Shown: piece after piece, positions 23,936-32,118 of the stretch
Layout of the letters: the number at the start of each line of letters is the position of its first letter
Numbering within the stretch: the stretch's first letter is position 1
Assembly (NCBI GenBank): GCA_001513045.1
Contig: LFSB01000019.1
Span: forward strand, 1 to 43,308
Direction of reading: 5' to 3'
DNA from: Clostridiales bacterium DTU089
GTDB taxonomy: Bacteria > Bacillota > Clostridia > Oscillospirales > Acutalibacteraceae
Length of the DNA stretch: 43,308 nucleotides
Made by a program: the position numbers and the translations under genes
Notes under the pieces: model-generated
Told to the model about the DNA's origin: nothing
Seen by the model: the letters and a program-made list of their open reading frames with translations, nothing else
Database searches by the model: none

Positions 23936-25369
23936 ATGAAAAATCAGGTTCTGAATCCGTATTTGCCGAGCTATGAATATGTTCCGGACGGCGAGCCCCA
24001 TGTTTTCGGCGACAGGCTGTATATTTTCGGCTCTCATGACCGCTACGGCGCCAAGGCCTTCTGCGAAAATGATTACGTTTGCTGGTCGGCTCCGCTCGAT
24101 GATTTGTCGGACTGGCGTTATGACGGGATAATTTACCGCAAAAGGCAGGACCCGAAAAACAAAATTCTCAACTCAACGATGTATGCGCCGGATGTGTGCT
24201 CAGGGGCAGACGGAAGGTATTACTTATATTACGGGCTGAATTTTCTGCCGGTATTCGGCGTTGCGGTATGCGATACTCCCGCCGGAACCTATGAATTTCT
24301 CGGACATGTAAGACATCCGGACGGCAAGCTGTACGGCAGAGGAAAAAACGATGCGTTTCCGTTTGACCCCGGTGTGCTCAACGATGACGGCAGAATTTAT
24401 CTTTGCTCCGGCTTCAGTCCCAAGGACGGCTTGATGAGAAGGGGAATTGATGCGCTGAGCCGTGTCAAGGGAGCCAACGGAAATCAGATTCTTGAGTTGT
24501 GCGGGGATATGCTTACCGTAAAAAGTGTCAAGCCGCTCATACCCGGAACGGATAACAGCAAAGGCACGGGCTTTGAGGGGCATGAGTTTTACGAAGCAAG
24601 CTCCCTGCGCAAATTCAACGGCAAATACTATTTTATATATTCAACGGTCGCCTCGCACGAGCTGGCATATGCCGTAAGCGAGCAGCCCGACAGGGGCTTT
24701 CGCTTCGGAGGAGTTCTTCACTCGAACTGCGACCTCGGCTTTAACGGCAACAGCCGTCCTCTTGCCTTCTGGGGCAACAATCACGGCTCAATCGAGTGCA
24801 TCGGCGGAAAATATTATGTTTTCGGGCACAGACATACAAATTATCGTGAATGCAACCGTCAGGGCGTTGCCGAGGAGCTTACAGGTGACGGAAACGGCGG
24901 CTTTGCAATGGCGGAAATGACCTCCTGCGGGCTGAACGGCAAACCGCTTGGTACCGGAAAATACGAGGCGGGAATAGCCTGCAATCTTTTCGCGGCGTCC
25001 GGAGCCGAAAAAAGTGTATTTTTCCGCGACAAAGCCAAAACCTCACTGTACCCCTGCATAATGCAGAAGGGGCCCGACCGCGAAGGAGCGCCGTGCCAGT
25101 ATATCCACAATATGCGCCGGGGCAGCGTTGCGGGATTTAAATATTTTGAATGTGATTGCACACAGATAACGGTTACCGCCCGCTCGGACGGCGGAACGCT
25201 TGAAATCCTTTTCTCTCCGGATGGGGAGCCTGTTGCAAAAATCCGGCTTGAAGACTCGCGGGATGAAGCGGAGTATACAACGCGCTTGAAAATTCCCGGC
25301 AAGCAGGCGCTTTATTTCAGATATGCAGGCGAAGGCTCAGCCGATATTATGAGCTTCCGGCTTGCTTGA
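23936..25369 (+). CDS. GH43-family glycoside hydrolase
   Basis: A 477-residue five-bladed propeller enzyme. Expected acidic residues are Asp18 (VPDGEPHVF, the base), an Asp in NDAFPFDPGV (139 or 144, pKa modulator) and Glu220 (HEFYEASS, the acid). The C-terminal 90 residues form a beta-sandwich that may be a CBM6-like carbohydrate-binding domain. Family members release arabinose or xylose from side chains. There is no signal peptide, so the action is intracellular. GGGGAG precedes the ATG. It is the second gene of an MFS-GH43-HAD operon with 15-bp gaps. Confidence 0.9.
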   Translation: MKNQVLNPYLPSYEYVPDGEPHVFGDRLYIFGSHDRYGAKAFCENDYVCWSAPLDDLSDWRYDGIIYRKRQDPKNKILNSTMYAPDVCSGADGRYYLYYGLNFLPVFGVAVCDTPAGTYEFLGHVRHPDGKLYGRGKNDAFPFDPGVLNDDGRIYLCSGFSPKDGLMRRGIDALSRVKGANGNQILELCGDMLTVKSVKPLIPGTDNSKGTGFEGHEFYEASSLRKFNGKYYFIYSTVASHELAYAVSEQPDRGFRFGGVLHSNCDLGFNGNSRPLAFWGNNHGSIECIGGKYYVFGHRHTNYRECNRQGVAEELTGDGNGGFAMAEMTSCGLNGKPLGTGKYEAGIACNLFAASGAEKSVFFRDKAKTSLYPCIMQKGPDREGAPCQYIHNMRRGSVAGFKYFECDCTQITVTARSDGGTLEILFSPDGEPVAKIRLEDSRDEAEYTTRLKIPGKQALYFRYAGEGSADIMSFRLA

Positions 25370-25384
25370 AGAGGGTGACCCGAT

Positions 25385-25987
25385 ATGTATAAAAATTATA
25401 TTTTCGATATGGGAGGAGTGCTTCTGAAATATGACACTGCTGCCATGTCGGCGGCTTTTGCCGAAAACGACGAGGATGCCGCGGTGCTTGAAAAAGCGCT
25501 CTTTGCCTCGAACGAATGGAGGCTTGCCGACCTCGGGGAGGTATCACAGGAGGAGCTGCTGCATTCGGCGCTCTCCCGTGTGCCGCAGCGGCTTTCTTCC
25601 GTCATGACCTCTCTTTTTGAGCATTGGCATGAGTATATGACACCGCTTGACGGAGCCGAGGAATGTCTGAAGACGTTGAAAGACGACGGAAAAAAGCTGT
25701 ATCTGCTTTCAAATGCTTCAGAGAGATTTGAGAGTATACGTGCATTGAACAGCGGGATTTTTTCATGGTTTGACGGTATGGTGGTGTCTGCGTACGAGCA
25801 TTCGGTGAAGCCGGACGAAAAAATATACAGGACACTGCTTGAAAGGTTTTCCCTCAAAGCGGGTGAATGTATCTTCTTTGATGATATGCCTAAAAACGTT
25901 GACGGAGCGAAAAAATGCTTGCTTGCGGCATCGGTTTTTGCCGGAGATTTCAAAAGCATACAGCAATTTTCTCGCAGAAACGCTTGA
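25385..25987 (+). CDS. HAD-superfamily hydrolase (HAD-IA variant)
   Basis: A 200-residue protein. Motif I is FDMGGVLL (nucleophile Asp present, but the usual second Asp is Gly, as in some HAD-IA members). Motif II is LLSNAS, motif III the Lys in SVKPDEKIY, and motif IV FFDDMPKNVDGA. It probably dephosphorylates a small phosphometabolite such as a sugar phosphate. It is the third gene of the operon with the MFS carrier and GH43, 15 bp behind the latter. The promoter of the ribosomal operon overlaps its last codons. Confidence 0.9.
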   Translation: MYKNYIFDMGGVLLKYDTAAMSAAFAENDEDAAVLEKALFASNEWRLADLGEVSQEELLHSALSRVPQRLSSVMTSLFEHWHEYMTPLDGAEECLKTLKDDGKKLYLLSNASERFESIRALNSGIFSWFDGMVVSAYEHSVKPDEKIYRTLLERFSLKAGECIFFDDMPKNVDGAKKCLLAASVFAGDFKSIQQFSRRNA

Positions 25988-26012
25988 CTTGAGGAAAAAA
26001 TACTGATATACT
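25984..26012 (+). promoter_or_regulatory. Promoter of the rpsF-ssb-rpsR operon
   Basis: TTGACT (25984-25989), 17 bp, TATACT (26007-26012). It overlaps the stop codon of the HAD gene. Confidence 0.8.
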
Positions 26013-26019
26013 TACATTC

Positions 26020-26090
26020 CGCCGTGAAATACACGGTGTTATATCCTTGCTCCGGACAAGATTCCGGGGCCAAAGACCAGAAGGAGGTGC
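26020..26090 (+). promoter_or_regulatory. rpsF leader, candidate S6:S18 autoregulatory RNA
   Basis: The leader folds into a stem CTCCGGA/TCCGGGG with loop CAAGA and includes unpaired CCG-rich stretches. In many bacteria the S6:S18 complex binds a leader hairpin with a CCG bulge to control this operon. I cannot confirm the exact consensus by eye. Confidence 0.35.
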
Positions 26091-26096
26091 AACGAT

Positions 26097-26378
26097 ATGT
26101 CAAACAAATACGAAGCCATGCTTGTTTTCTCCGTCGCAAACGGCGACGAGACCGCCGCGGAGCTTACCGCGAAGTTCAAGGCGATGGCGGAAACCAACGG
26201 TACTCTTGACAGCGTTGATGAATGGGGTAAGCGCAAGCTTGCGTATCCCATCAACGATGAGACCGACGGTTATTACGTGATTCTTGATTTCCAGAGCGAG
26301 CCTGAGTTCCCCGCGGAGCTTGACCGTGTTCTGAAAATTACGGACGGCGTTCTCCGTTCCATCATCATCAAGAAGTAA
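26097..26378 (+). CDS. rpsF: 30S ribosomal protein bS6
   Basis: A 93-residue protein with the bS6 start KYEAMLVFSVAN and the later WGKRKLAYPINDETDGYYV, quoted in part, typical of the family. It binds 16S rRNA with bS18 in the platform of the 30S subunit. AAGGAGGTG precedes the ATG by seven bases. It is the first gene of the conserved rpsF-ssb-rpsR cluster; the ssb start lies 13 bp downstream. Confidence 0.98.
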   Translation: MSNKYEAMLVFSVANGDETAAELTAKFKAMAETNGTLDSVDEWGKRKLAYPINDETDGYYVILDFQSEPEFPAELDRVLKITDGVLRSIIIKK

Positions 26379-26391
26379 AGGAGAGGAAATT

Positions 26392-26838
26392 ATGCTTAAC
26401 TGTGCAGTAATCATGGGAAGGCTTGTCGCCAATCCCGAGCTTCGTACCACAGGTACGGGCATTTCCGTAACATCCTTTACAGTCGCGATTGACCGCAAAT
26501 TTTCCAAGTCTCCTGAGGAGCGTCAGACCGATTTTATCGATGTCGTCGCGTGGAGACAGACCGCTGAGTTCGTCACAAAATATTTCCAGAAGGGCTCAAT
26601 GATAGCCGTTCAGGGCTCAATCCAGACCCGTAATTATGAAGATAAAAACGGCAACAAGAGAAAGAGCGTGGAGATAATAGCCGACAACGTCAGCTTCTGC
26701 GGTTCAAAATCCGAAGGCGGCACCGTCGGCGCCGGTTCGTCCTATGATGCGGGCGCAACTGCTCCCGCAGCGTCCTATGCGACTGCTTCGGCAGGCGATT
26801 TCGACAACGTTCAGGATGACGACGAGCTTCCGTTCTAA
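26392..26838 (+). CDS. ssb: Single-stranded DNA-binding protein
   Basis: A 148-residue SSB. The OB fold occupies residues 1-105 (MLNCAVIMGRLVANPELR at the start; DFIDVVAWRQTAEFV in the middle). A Gly/Ala-rich linker leads to the acidic tail DDDELPF, the docking peptide for replication and repair partners. AAAGGAGAGG precedes the ATG. Its place between rpsF and rpsR is the normal Firmicutes arrangement. Confidence 0.98.
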   Translation: MLNCAVIMGRLVANPELRTTGTGISVTSFTVAIDRKFSKSPEERQTDFIDVVAWRQTAEFVTKYFQKGSMIAVQGSIQTRNYEDKNGNKRKSVEIIADNVSFCGSKSEGGTVGAGSSYDAGATAPAASYATASAGDFDNVQDDDELPF

Positions 26839-26859
26839 TTAAAATAGGAGGAAATTCTT

Positions 26860-27117
26860 ATGGCATACGATAAGACCAATGACAGAGGCGACCATCGCAG
26901 AAACGGAAAAGGCAGAAAAAAAGTCTGCTCGTTCTGCGTCGAGAAGGTCGAGAGCATAGACTACAAGGATGCCGCAAAGCTTCGCCGCTTTACCTCGGAC
27001 AGAGCAAAAATTCTGCCCCGCAGAGTGACCGGCACCTGCGCATACCATCAGAGAGAGCTCACGACCGCTATCAAGCGTGCCCGTCAGGTTGCTCTTCTGC
27101 CCTACACGGCAGACTGA
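26860..27117 (+). CDS. rpsR: 30S ribosomal protein bS18
   Basis: An 85-residue basic protein with family segments [36 protein letters not shown] (quoted in part) and the end [13 protein letters not shown]. It retains the Cys residues CSFC...C seen in zinc-binding (C+) versions: Cys in VCSFC and GTC. It pairs with bS6 in the 30S platform. AGGAGG precedes the ATG. Last gene of the operon, followed 18 bp later by a terminator. Confidence 0.98.
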   Translation: MAYDKTNDRGDHRRNGKGRKKVCSFCVEKVESIDYKDAAKLRRFTSDRAKILPRRVTGTCAYHQRELTTAIKRARQVALLPYTAD

Positions 27118-27135
27118 TTTGAGTTTAATTTTTTG

Positions 27136-27165
27136 AAAGGCTGCCGTGTCTTGCGGCGGCCTTTT
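27136..27165 (+). terminator. Terminator of the rpsF operon
   Basis: An 11-bp stem (AAAGGCTGCCG with CGGCGGCCTTT, one G-T pair) ends in TTTT. The DUF2461 start codon follows about 20 bp later. Confidence 0.8.
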
Positions 27166-27183
27166 GCTTTGGAGATGAATATT

Positions 27184-27867
27184 ATGTTTTCACCGAAAAC
27201 TCTCGATTTTCTTCTTGAAAACCGTATGCACGACAGCAAGGAGTGGTTTCTCGGAAACAAGCAGCAGTACAATGAATTTGTGCTTGAGCCGCTCGCGGAG
27301 CTTACGCGCTCGCTTTCTCCGTTTATGCTTTCGGTTGACCACAGAATCATTACCGACGCGAAAATCGGCAGGGTTATATCGCGCATATACCGCGATACAA
27401 GATTTTCAAAGGATAAGCGCATCTTCAGAGACAGCATGTGGCTGAGCTTTTCGAGAGATTCAAAAAGCTTTTCCTGCTGCCCCGAATTTTTCTTTGTGAT
27501 TGCGCAGGATTGCTTTTTGTACGGCACGGGATATTACTGTGCAGCATCGCAGACTATGGAAAACATGCGCAGCATGGTGCTTTCGGGCGATAAGGCATAT
27601 CTTGCCGCAAAAAAAGCCGTGGCATCACAAAATATCTTTACTATTGACGGCGAGATGTATAAGCGCAGCCGCTTTCCGGAGGCCTCACCTGAGGACAGAC
27701 AGTGGCTTGACCGCAAAAACATATCGCTTATACGCCGCAGTACGGATTTCGATTTGCTGTTTTCGGACACACTTGCCGATACGCTCGTTTCGGATTTTTC
27801 AAAGCTTATTCCTGTATATAATTTTTTCACCGACATGACGCTTTCCCGCGGGGAGAACGCAAGATAA
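27184..27867 (+). CDS. DUF2461 family protein
   Basis: About 227 residues. The family pattern is clear: FLLENRMHDSKEWFLGNKQQY near the N-terminus (quoted in part: HDSKEWFLGNK), then ISRIYRDTRFSKDKRIFRD (in part: RDTRFSKDKRIFRD). Proteins of this family are cytosolic and uncharacterised; no function is proposed. ATG 27184 has GGAG nine bases upstream; an ATG at 27175 is nearly as good. It may be reached by readthrough from the ribosomal operon. Confidence 0.9.
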   Translation: MFSPKTLDFLLENRMHDSKEWFLGNKQQYNEFVLEPLAELTRSLSPFMLSVDHRIITDAKIGRVISRIYRDTRFSKDKRIFRDSMWLSFSRDSKSFSCCPEFFFVIAQDCFLYGTGYYCAASQTMENMRSMVLSGDKAYLAAKKAVASQNIFTIDGEMYKRSRFPEASPEDRQWLDRKNISLIRRSTDFDLLFSDTLADTLVSDFSKLIPVYNFFTDMTLSRGENAR

Positions 27868-27930
27868 GTCTGTAATATCCAGTAGAGACGCAGACGGGGA
27901 GTTATTAACACTCCATTTACATTACCTGCA

Positions 27931-27959
27931 TTGATTATTCATAAAATGTGTGGTAAAAT
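27931..27959 (+). promoter_or_regulatory. Promoter of the CPBP protease gene
   Basis: TTGATT (27931-27936), 17 bp, TAAAAT (27954-27959). A weak hairpin GGAGT/ACTCC just upstream may end the DUF2461 transcript. Confidence 0.75.
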
Positions 27960-28042
27960 AAATATAGTGAATGTACGCCGGAAGTTTCGCAATGGCAGAA
28001 ATGCTGCCGTTACAGCAACAAATGCAGAAAGAGATTTTGTGT

Positions 28043-29083
28043 ATGTATAACGACTATCCTCCGTACGGAGGCTATCAGAACAACGCTCCGCAGGGAGGCT
28101 ATCCTTACGGCTTTGTGCCTGCGCCGGATGACGCGAGGCGGCGTCTTCGCACAGCGGAAAAGCGAAACATACGTCGGCTCGGCTGTGTTGCGGGCTGCTG
28201 TGTGCTGGGGTTTGTGGTAATCGGCTTTTTTATCGGAATGCTGCTTGACCGAGAAACCTATGAGCGCTATCTTTCCGACTTTTCATTTCAGTATGCCTTT
28301 GATGCGGTCTATTCGATTTTAGCTGTCGGCATACCGTTTTTCACCGCATGCCTTTTTCTCAGAAAAAAGACTCCCTCTGAGCTGCTGCCTCTCGGCGAAC
28401 CGAGAAACAAGCTGTATTTTATACTTATAATTCCGGCGGCGTGGCTTATGTGCATCCTCGGCAGCTATGCCACAACCGCAATTTCGGTGTTTTTTGAGCA
28501 GGGGCTCGGTGTGGTTTTTGAGCTGCCCGGGAGTGACTTGTCACCCGAAACCGTACCGCAGGTGCTGCTGATGATATTCCGCATCTCGGTAATACCCGCG
28601 ATTTTTGAAGAGGTGGCAATGCGCGGAGTTGTAATGCAGACTCTCAGACGCTACGGTGACTGGTTTGCCATTCTGATGTCCGCATCTGTTTTTGCGCTTA
28701 TGCACGGAAACATGGTTCAGATTCCCTTTGCATTTATTGCCGGCATTGCAATCGGCTACGCAGTAATTACCACGGGTACGCTGTGGACGGGAATAATAAT
28801 TCACTTTCTCAACAACTCGCTTTCGGTGGTGCAGACGGTTGCCTATAATGTTATGCCGGAAGAGACCTTCAATGTATTTTCGCGTGTGCTGATAATTTCA
28901 GTCGGAGTTCTCGGACTCATATGCGGAATTGTTCTCTATGAAAAGAAGATGTTTAAACGTCTGCACAGCGGCTCGCGCGCGCTGACAAACGCCGAAAAAA
29001 CCGGAGCGTTTTTTCTCAACGTTCCGATGCTGCTTGCAATAGCCTACCTCGTTTTTACAACGATGGAGTATATCAGCTTTTGA
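28043..29083 (+). CDS. CPBP-family intramembrane metalloprotease
   Basis: About 346 residues. A cytoplasmic N-terminus of about 25 residues is rich in Tyr, Gly and Pro (PPYGGYQNNAPQGGYPYGF). Eight or so membrane segments follow. The three CPBP (Abi/CAAX-protease-like) motifs are present: FEEVAMRGVVMQTLRR with EExxxR, FALMHGN with His, and HFLNNSLS with His and Asn. Members cleave prenylated or other membrane peptides, or protect against self-made peptides; the target here is unknown. The ATG at 28043 has a poor ribosome site (AAAGAG). Its stop codon overlaps the tadA start. Confidence 0.9.
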   Translation: MYNDYPPYGGYQNNAPQGGYPYGFVPAPDDARRRLRTAEKRNIRRLGCVAGCCVLGFVVIGFFIGMLLDRETYERYLSDFSFQYAFDAVYSILAVGIPFFTACLFLRKKTPSELLPLGEPRNKLYFILIIPAAWLMCILGSYATTAISVFFEQGLGVVFELPGSDLSPETVPQVLLMIFRISVIPAIFEEVAMRGVVMQTLRRYGDWFAILMSASVFALMHGNMVQIPFAFIAGIAIGYAVITTGTLWTGIIIHFLNNSLSVVQTVAYNVMPEETFNVFSRVLIISVGVLGLICGIVLYEKKMFKRLHSGSRALTNAEKTGAFFLNVPMLLAIAYLVFTTMEYISF

Positions 29084-29553
29084 TGCTTATGAATGATGAC
29101 GGATTTTTCATGCTGCAAGCAATAGAGCTTGCAAAAAAAGCCGCAGATGCCCATGAGGCTCCCGTCGGCGCGGTAATAACGAGAAACGGTGAAATTGTCG
29201 GAACGGGCTTCAATCGCCGGGAGAGCGGCAAAAACGCTCTTTATCATGCGGAAATCGAAGCCATAGATTCCGCCTGCCGCCGTCTCGGAGGCTGGAGACT
29301 GTGGGAGTGCGAGCTGTATGTTACGCTTGAGCCGTGCCCGATGTGTGCGGGTGCAATAATAAACTCAAGAATACGCCGTGTGGTATTCGGCGCGTATGAC
29401 CCCAAGAACGGCTCGTGCGGCTCTGTTGTGAATCTTTTCTCGCTGCCCTACAACCACCGTCCGGAGTTGGTTTCCGGGTTTATGGCTGATGAATGCGCCG
29501 TGCTGCTCACCGATTTTTTCAGGCAGCTGAGGGAGAAAAAGAACGATACATAA
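29083..29553 (+). CDS. tadA: tRNA-specific adenosine deaminase
   Basis: About 156 residues of cytidine-deaminase fold. Zinc site: HAEIEA (His and catalytic Glu) and PCPMCAGAI (two Cys). It converts A34 to inosine in tRNA-Arg(ACG). The ATG overlaps the stop of the CPBP gene (TGATG), so translation is probably coupled; a second ATG lies two codons on. Length and motifs are normal for bacterial TadA. Confidence 0.95.
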   Translation: MLMNDDGFFMLQAIELAKKAADAHEAPVGAVITRNGEIVGTGFNRRESGKNALYHAEIEAIDSACRRLGGWRLWECELYVTLEPCPMCAGAIINSRIRRVVFGAYDPKNGSCGSVVNLFSLPYNHRPELVSGFMADECAVLLTDFFRQLREKKNDT

Positions 29554-29570
29554 TAAACAATCAATAAAAA

Positions 29571-29603
29571 CCGGGGCTGCGCACTAAAATGCGACAGCCC
29601 CGG
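29571..29603. terminator. Bidirectional terminator between tadA and the permease gene
   Basis: A strong stem CCGGGGCTG/CAGCCCCGG extended by CGCA/TGCG, with U-tracts on both sides (CTTCTTTTGTTT on plus; TTTTTATTG on minus). It serves tadA and the convergent ABC operon. Confidence 0.9.
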
Positions 29604-29613
29604 CTTCTTTTGT

Positions 29614-32016
29614 TTATTTTGCGTCCGGCACGAAGAACAATCCGGCACTCTCATCCTCAAAGGTACACAGCGCAAGCTGTCCGGAGCCTTCGCCGAGATA
29701 GCAGCGGCTTAACATGCGTCCTCTGAGCTGCTCAAGCTCCTGCTTGTCGGTGACGGTAACTGCGTTGGCGAAGCCGGTGCCCGCGTTAGCGGAATTGGCT
29801 GAAAGAAGCAGCTCGCCGTACCTTGTCAGATTGCTTTCCGGGGAAACGTTCATTTCAGGCGTTTTCTTTGAAATAGCGTTCATCTGGAAAAAGGTCATAT
29901 AGCTTTTTATCGGGCAGAGCTTTATTGAGGCTATTTCACTCTTTTGGGTCATGTAATCATATACGCCTATCTGCTTTAGATATTCTATTGTGCGCGTCAT
30001 ATAGGAGAATATTGCATACCGGTCTTGACCCAGGGATGAGCCGTAATATGATTTTCTGATAATCTCTACGGAAATACATCCGATTTGCGGTTCGTTCGGA
30101 GAGAGCATCTCCTCAAACGGTGCCGCAGCAATATCCTGAGCCATGTATTCCGCAATTTGCTCAAGCGTCTGCTCGTCAACTATGTCGCTGATATCGGTCA
30201 GTGTGGTACAGGTTCCGCCCCAAATTTCCACATTGCCCAGAATTATAGTCTCTTCGATGTGGTCTCTCATATATTCTTCGTATATGCTTGTGTTGAGAAG
30301 GCTCGTTATTCCGGATTTTTCATGAATTTCCTCATAACGGTCGAAAATTTTCGAGCCGCTCGGCTTAATGCGCGTTTTTTCCGCGATTGCCTCGCGTACC
30401 GACGGTGTATCGTTGAGCTTGAGCAGCGCAGCGACGGCTTCCTCATTCGCGTTGCGGAACCAGCGAACCTTTACTGTTCCGTTTTTGAGGACATATACAA
30501 TCGGGATATCAAAAGAGGTTCCCTTAAATTCCTTGCTGTTTACGAGCACCTTGTGCGCGTCGGTAAGCTGTGAAATCTCCTCCTGTGAAAACAAGCAGAA
30601 TACAGAGGGATTATTGTTCCACGCAAAAACACTTTCTTCGGTCACCTCGCCCTCAAACGCGGAGGTGTACATTGAGGGAGATAATGCCGGAGAATAGCTT
30701 GTATACGGTATTCTGACCATTGCACTCTCGACCTGCGAGGCCTCCGGAACATATTCGGAGTAGCTTTTCAGTCCGAATATGCACATAAGCGGCGCAACCG
30801 CCACAAGCACAAGCTGTACGGCAAACGGCAGAAGAGCTTTTTTTAAAGCCGCTTTATTTCTCAGGCACAGGGCTGTGCATATAATGCCGGTCACAGCCGA
30901 AACGATTATTATCATTGCGAAATTTGCCGTCACGGAGTCCCTGAAGAGTAAATTAAGCGCGAGCGCGGACGCAGACAGCATAACCGTGGTGCTCAGCAAT
31001 ATGTTTATAGGCTTTGAGGCGCCTACAGCTCCCGTGCGTTCGGCCTTTCTTGTGCGGAAAAGCTTGTAGGAAAAACCGATGAGCAAAGCGGAAACTCCGA
31101 GCCACGCAAGGGTGCGTATGTAAAGCTGCGGAGAAATTTCAAGCTGTGTTAACGAGAATCTGTTGGAGGTTTCTAATATTTTCGCACCCTTTTCGGTAAT
31201 CATGTGCATACAGGTGCTGATAAGTGTGGAGTATAAGTCCGAGCCGGACGACCTGAAAAATGTAACGGGGGTTATTGCGTGCATCCATTCAAAGGCATCC
31301 CTCATAAAAATGCTGCCATCTATGACGGAGCCGAACGTGCTTATCCTTATTGCCGGATACCCGCGAAGGAAGGCGGCAAGTACATATTGTATAAATTGAA
31401 CCGCCGCAACCGGAAAAACGAGGCCGACACCGCCACAGAGCAGTCCCTCGATGAGATTTCCCATAAGCATACAAGAAAGCATTCCGACGGAGAAGCCGAC
31501 CGCCTCACAGGTGAACAACATCAGCAGAATCGCAAAATACGCTTCAAACGTCTGTGCGCTTGAGCCCAGGCGGACAACATTGACAATAAGCATCGCGCTC
31601 AGCGGAAGGAATACCGCGGCGAAAAGCAAGCCGAGCGACGAAAACGCTCTGTTTTTAAAAATCTGCGCACGTGAAAGTCCGAGGCTCATAATTACATTTG
31701 ATTTCTTTTTGTTGACCAGAAACGCAAACGCAAGAAACGCCGTAAGTGCTCCGCACACAACCAGAGCCGGTAAAAGCGCAAAAAGCACCTCTGCCTGTGT
31801 TTCGTCACAGAACACAAAACGCAGAATTTCACCGACGCTGCCGATATCCTTGAAGCCGCCGGAGCTTACCGTTCCGGCGATTGAATTAATTGCGCTGAGC
31901 GGACTTACGAAGAACACAATTGTTGACATGATAAAAACAAGCAAGGGTATATCTCCGCATTGCTTCATGCTCTGGATAACATCATTAAAATTGTCGCTGA
32001 ATCGTGATGTTTTCAT
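29614..32016 (-). CDS. Large ABC-exporter permease with long C-terminal extension
   Basis: About 800 residues. The N-terminal half has several membrane segments and the loop SNVIMSLGLSRAQIFKNRAF, which matches the loop of the neighbouring 387-residue permease, so the two are paralogues. After a second membrane group (around residues 330-430) a soluble region of roughly 370 residues follows, probably outside the cell, with no recognised fold. ATG at 32016 is supported by AAAGGG 12 bases upstream in a leader element shared with two unrelated genes. It is the last gene of the GntR-ATPase-permease-permease operon; two permeases would pair with the single ATPase. Confidence 0.8.
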   Translation of the reverse strand: MKTSRFSDNFNDVIQSMKQCGDIPLLVFIMSTIVFFVSPLSAINSIAGTVSSGGFKDIGSVGEILRFVFCDETQAEVLFALLPALVVCGALTAFLAFAFLVNKKKSNVIMSLGLSRAQIFKNRAFSSLGLLFAAVFLPLSAMLIVNVVRLGSSAQTFEAYFAILLMLFTCEAVGFSVGMLSCMLMGNLIEGLLCGGVGLVFPVAAVQFIQYVLAAFLRGYPAIRISTFGSVIDGSIFMRDAFEWMHAITPVTFFRSSGSDLYSTLISTCMHMITEKGAKILETSNRFSLTQLEISPQLYIRTLAWLGVSALLIGFSYKLFRTRKAERTGAVGASKPINILLSTTVMLSASALALNLLFRDSVTANFAMIIIVSAVTGIICTALCLRNKAALKKALLPFAVQLVLVAVAPLMCIFGLKSYSEYVPEASQVESAMVRIPYTSYSPALSPSMYTSAFEGEVTEESVFAWNNNPSVFCLFSQEEISQLTDAHKVLVNSKEFKGTSFDIPIVYVLKNGTVKVRWFRNANEEAVAALLKLNDTPSVREAIAEKTRIKPSGSKIFDRYEEIHEKSGITSLLNTSIYEEYMRDHIEETIILGNVEIWGGTCTTLTDISDIVDEQTLEQIAEYMAQDIAAAPFEEMLSPNEPQIGCISVEIIRKSYYGSSLGQDRYAIFSYMTRTIEYLKQIGVYDYMTQKSEIASIKLCPIKSYMTFFQMNAISKKTPEMNVSPESNLTRYGELLLSANSANAGTGFANAVTVTDKQELEQLRGRMLSRCYLGEGSGQLALCTFEDESAGLFFVPDAK

Positions 32017-32018
32017 TA

Positions 32019-32060
32019 GTGTGACCATCCCTTTCTGCCGAGCCGCAAATCCTATGGCAG
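32019..32060 (-). promoter_or_regulatory. Shared leader element, copy C (before large permease)
   Basis: Only the gene-proximal part is present: stem 32035-32039/32056-32060, loop with TTTGCGGCT, then AGAAAGGGATGGTCACA and the start codon. Compared with copy A, one stem pair changes from C-G to T-A while loop length (16) and loop sequence are kept. Confidence 0.6.
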
Positions 32061-32118
32061 CTTCGGCGCTAAACGCGATTTTATACGGAATTGCAGTTAC
32101 GTGCCGCAAAACACAAGC

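Noticed and set aside
25396-26139. Minus-strand open frame of 247 codons
   Set aside because: It lies antisense to the HAD gene and the rpsF promoter, and is Ser/Phe-rich in the way shadow frames are.
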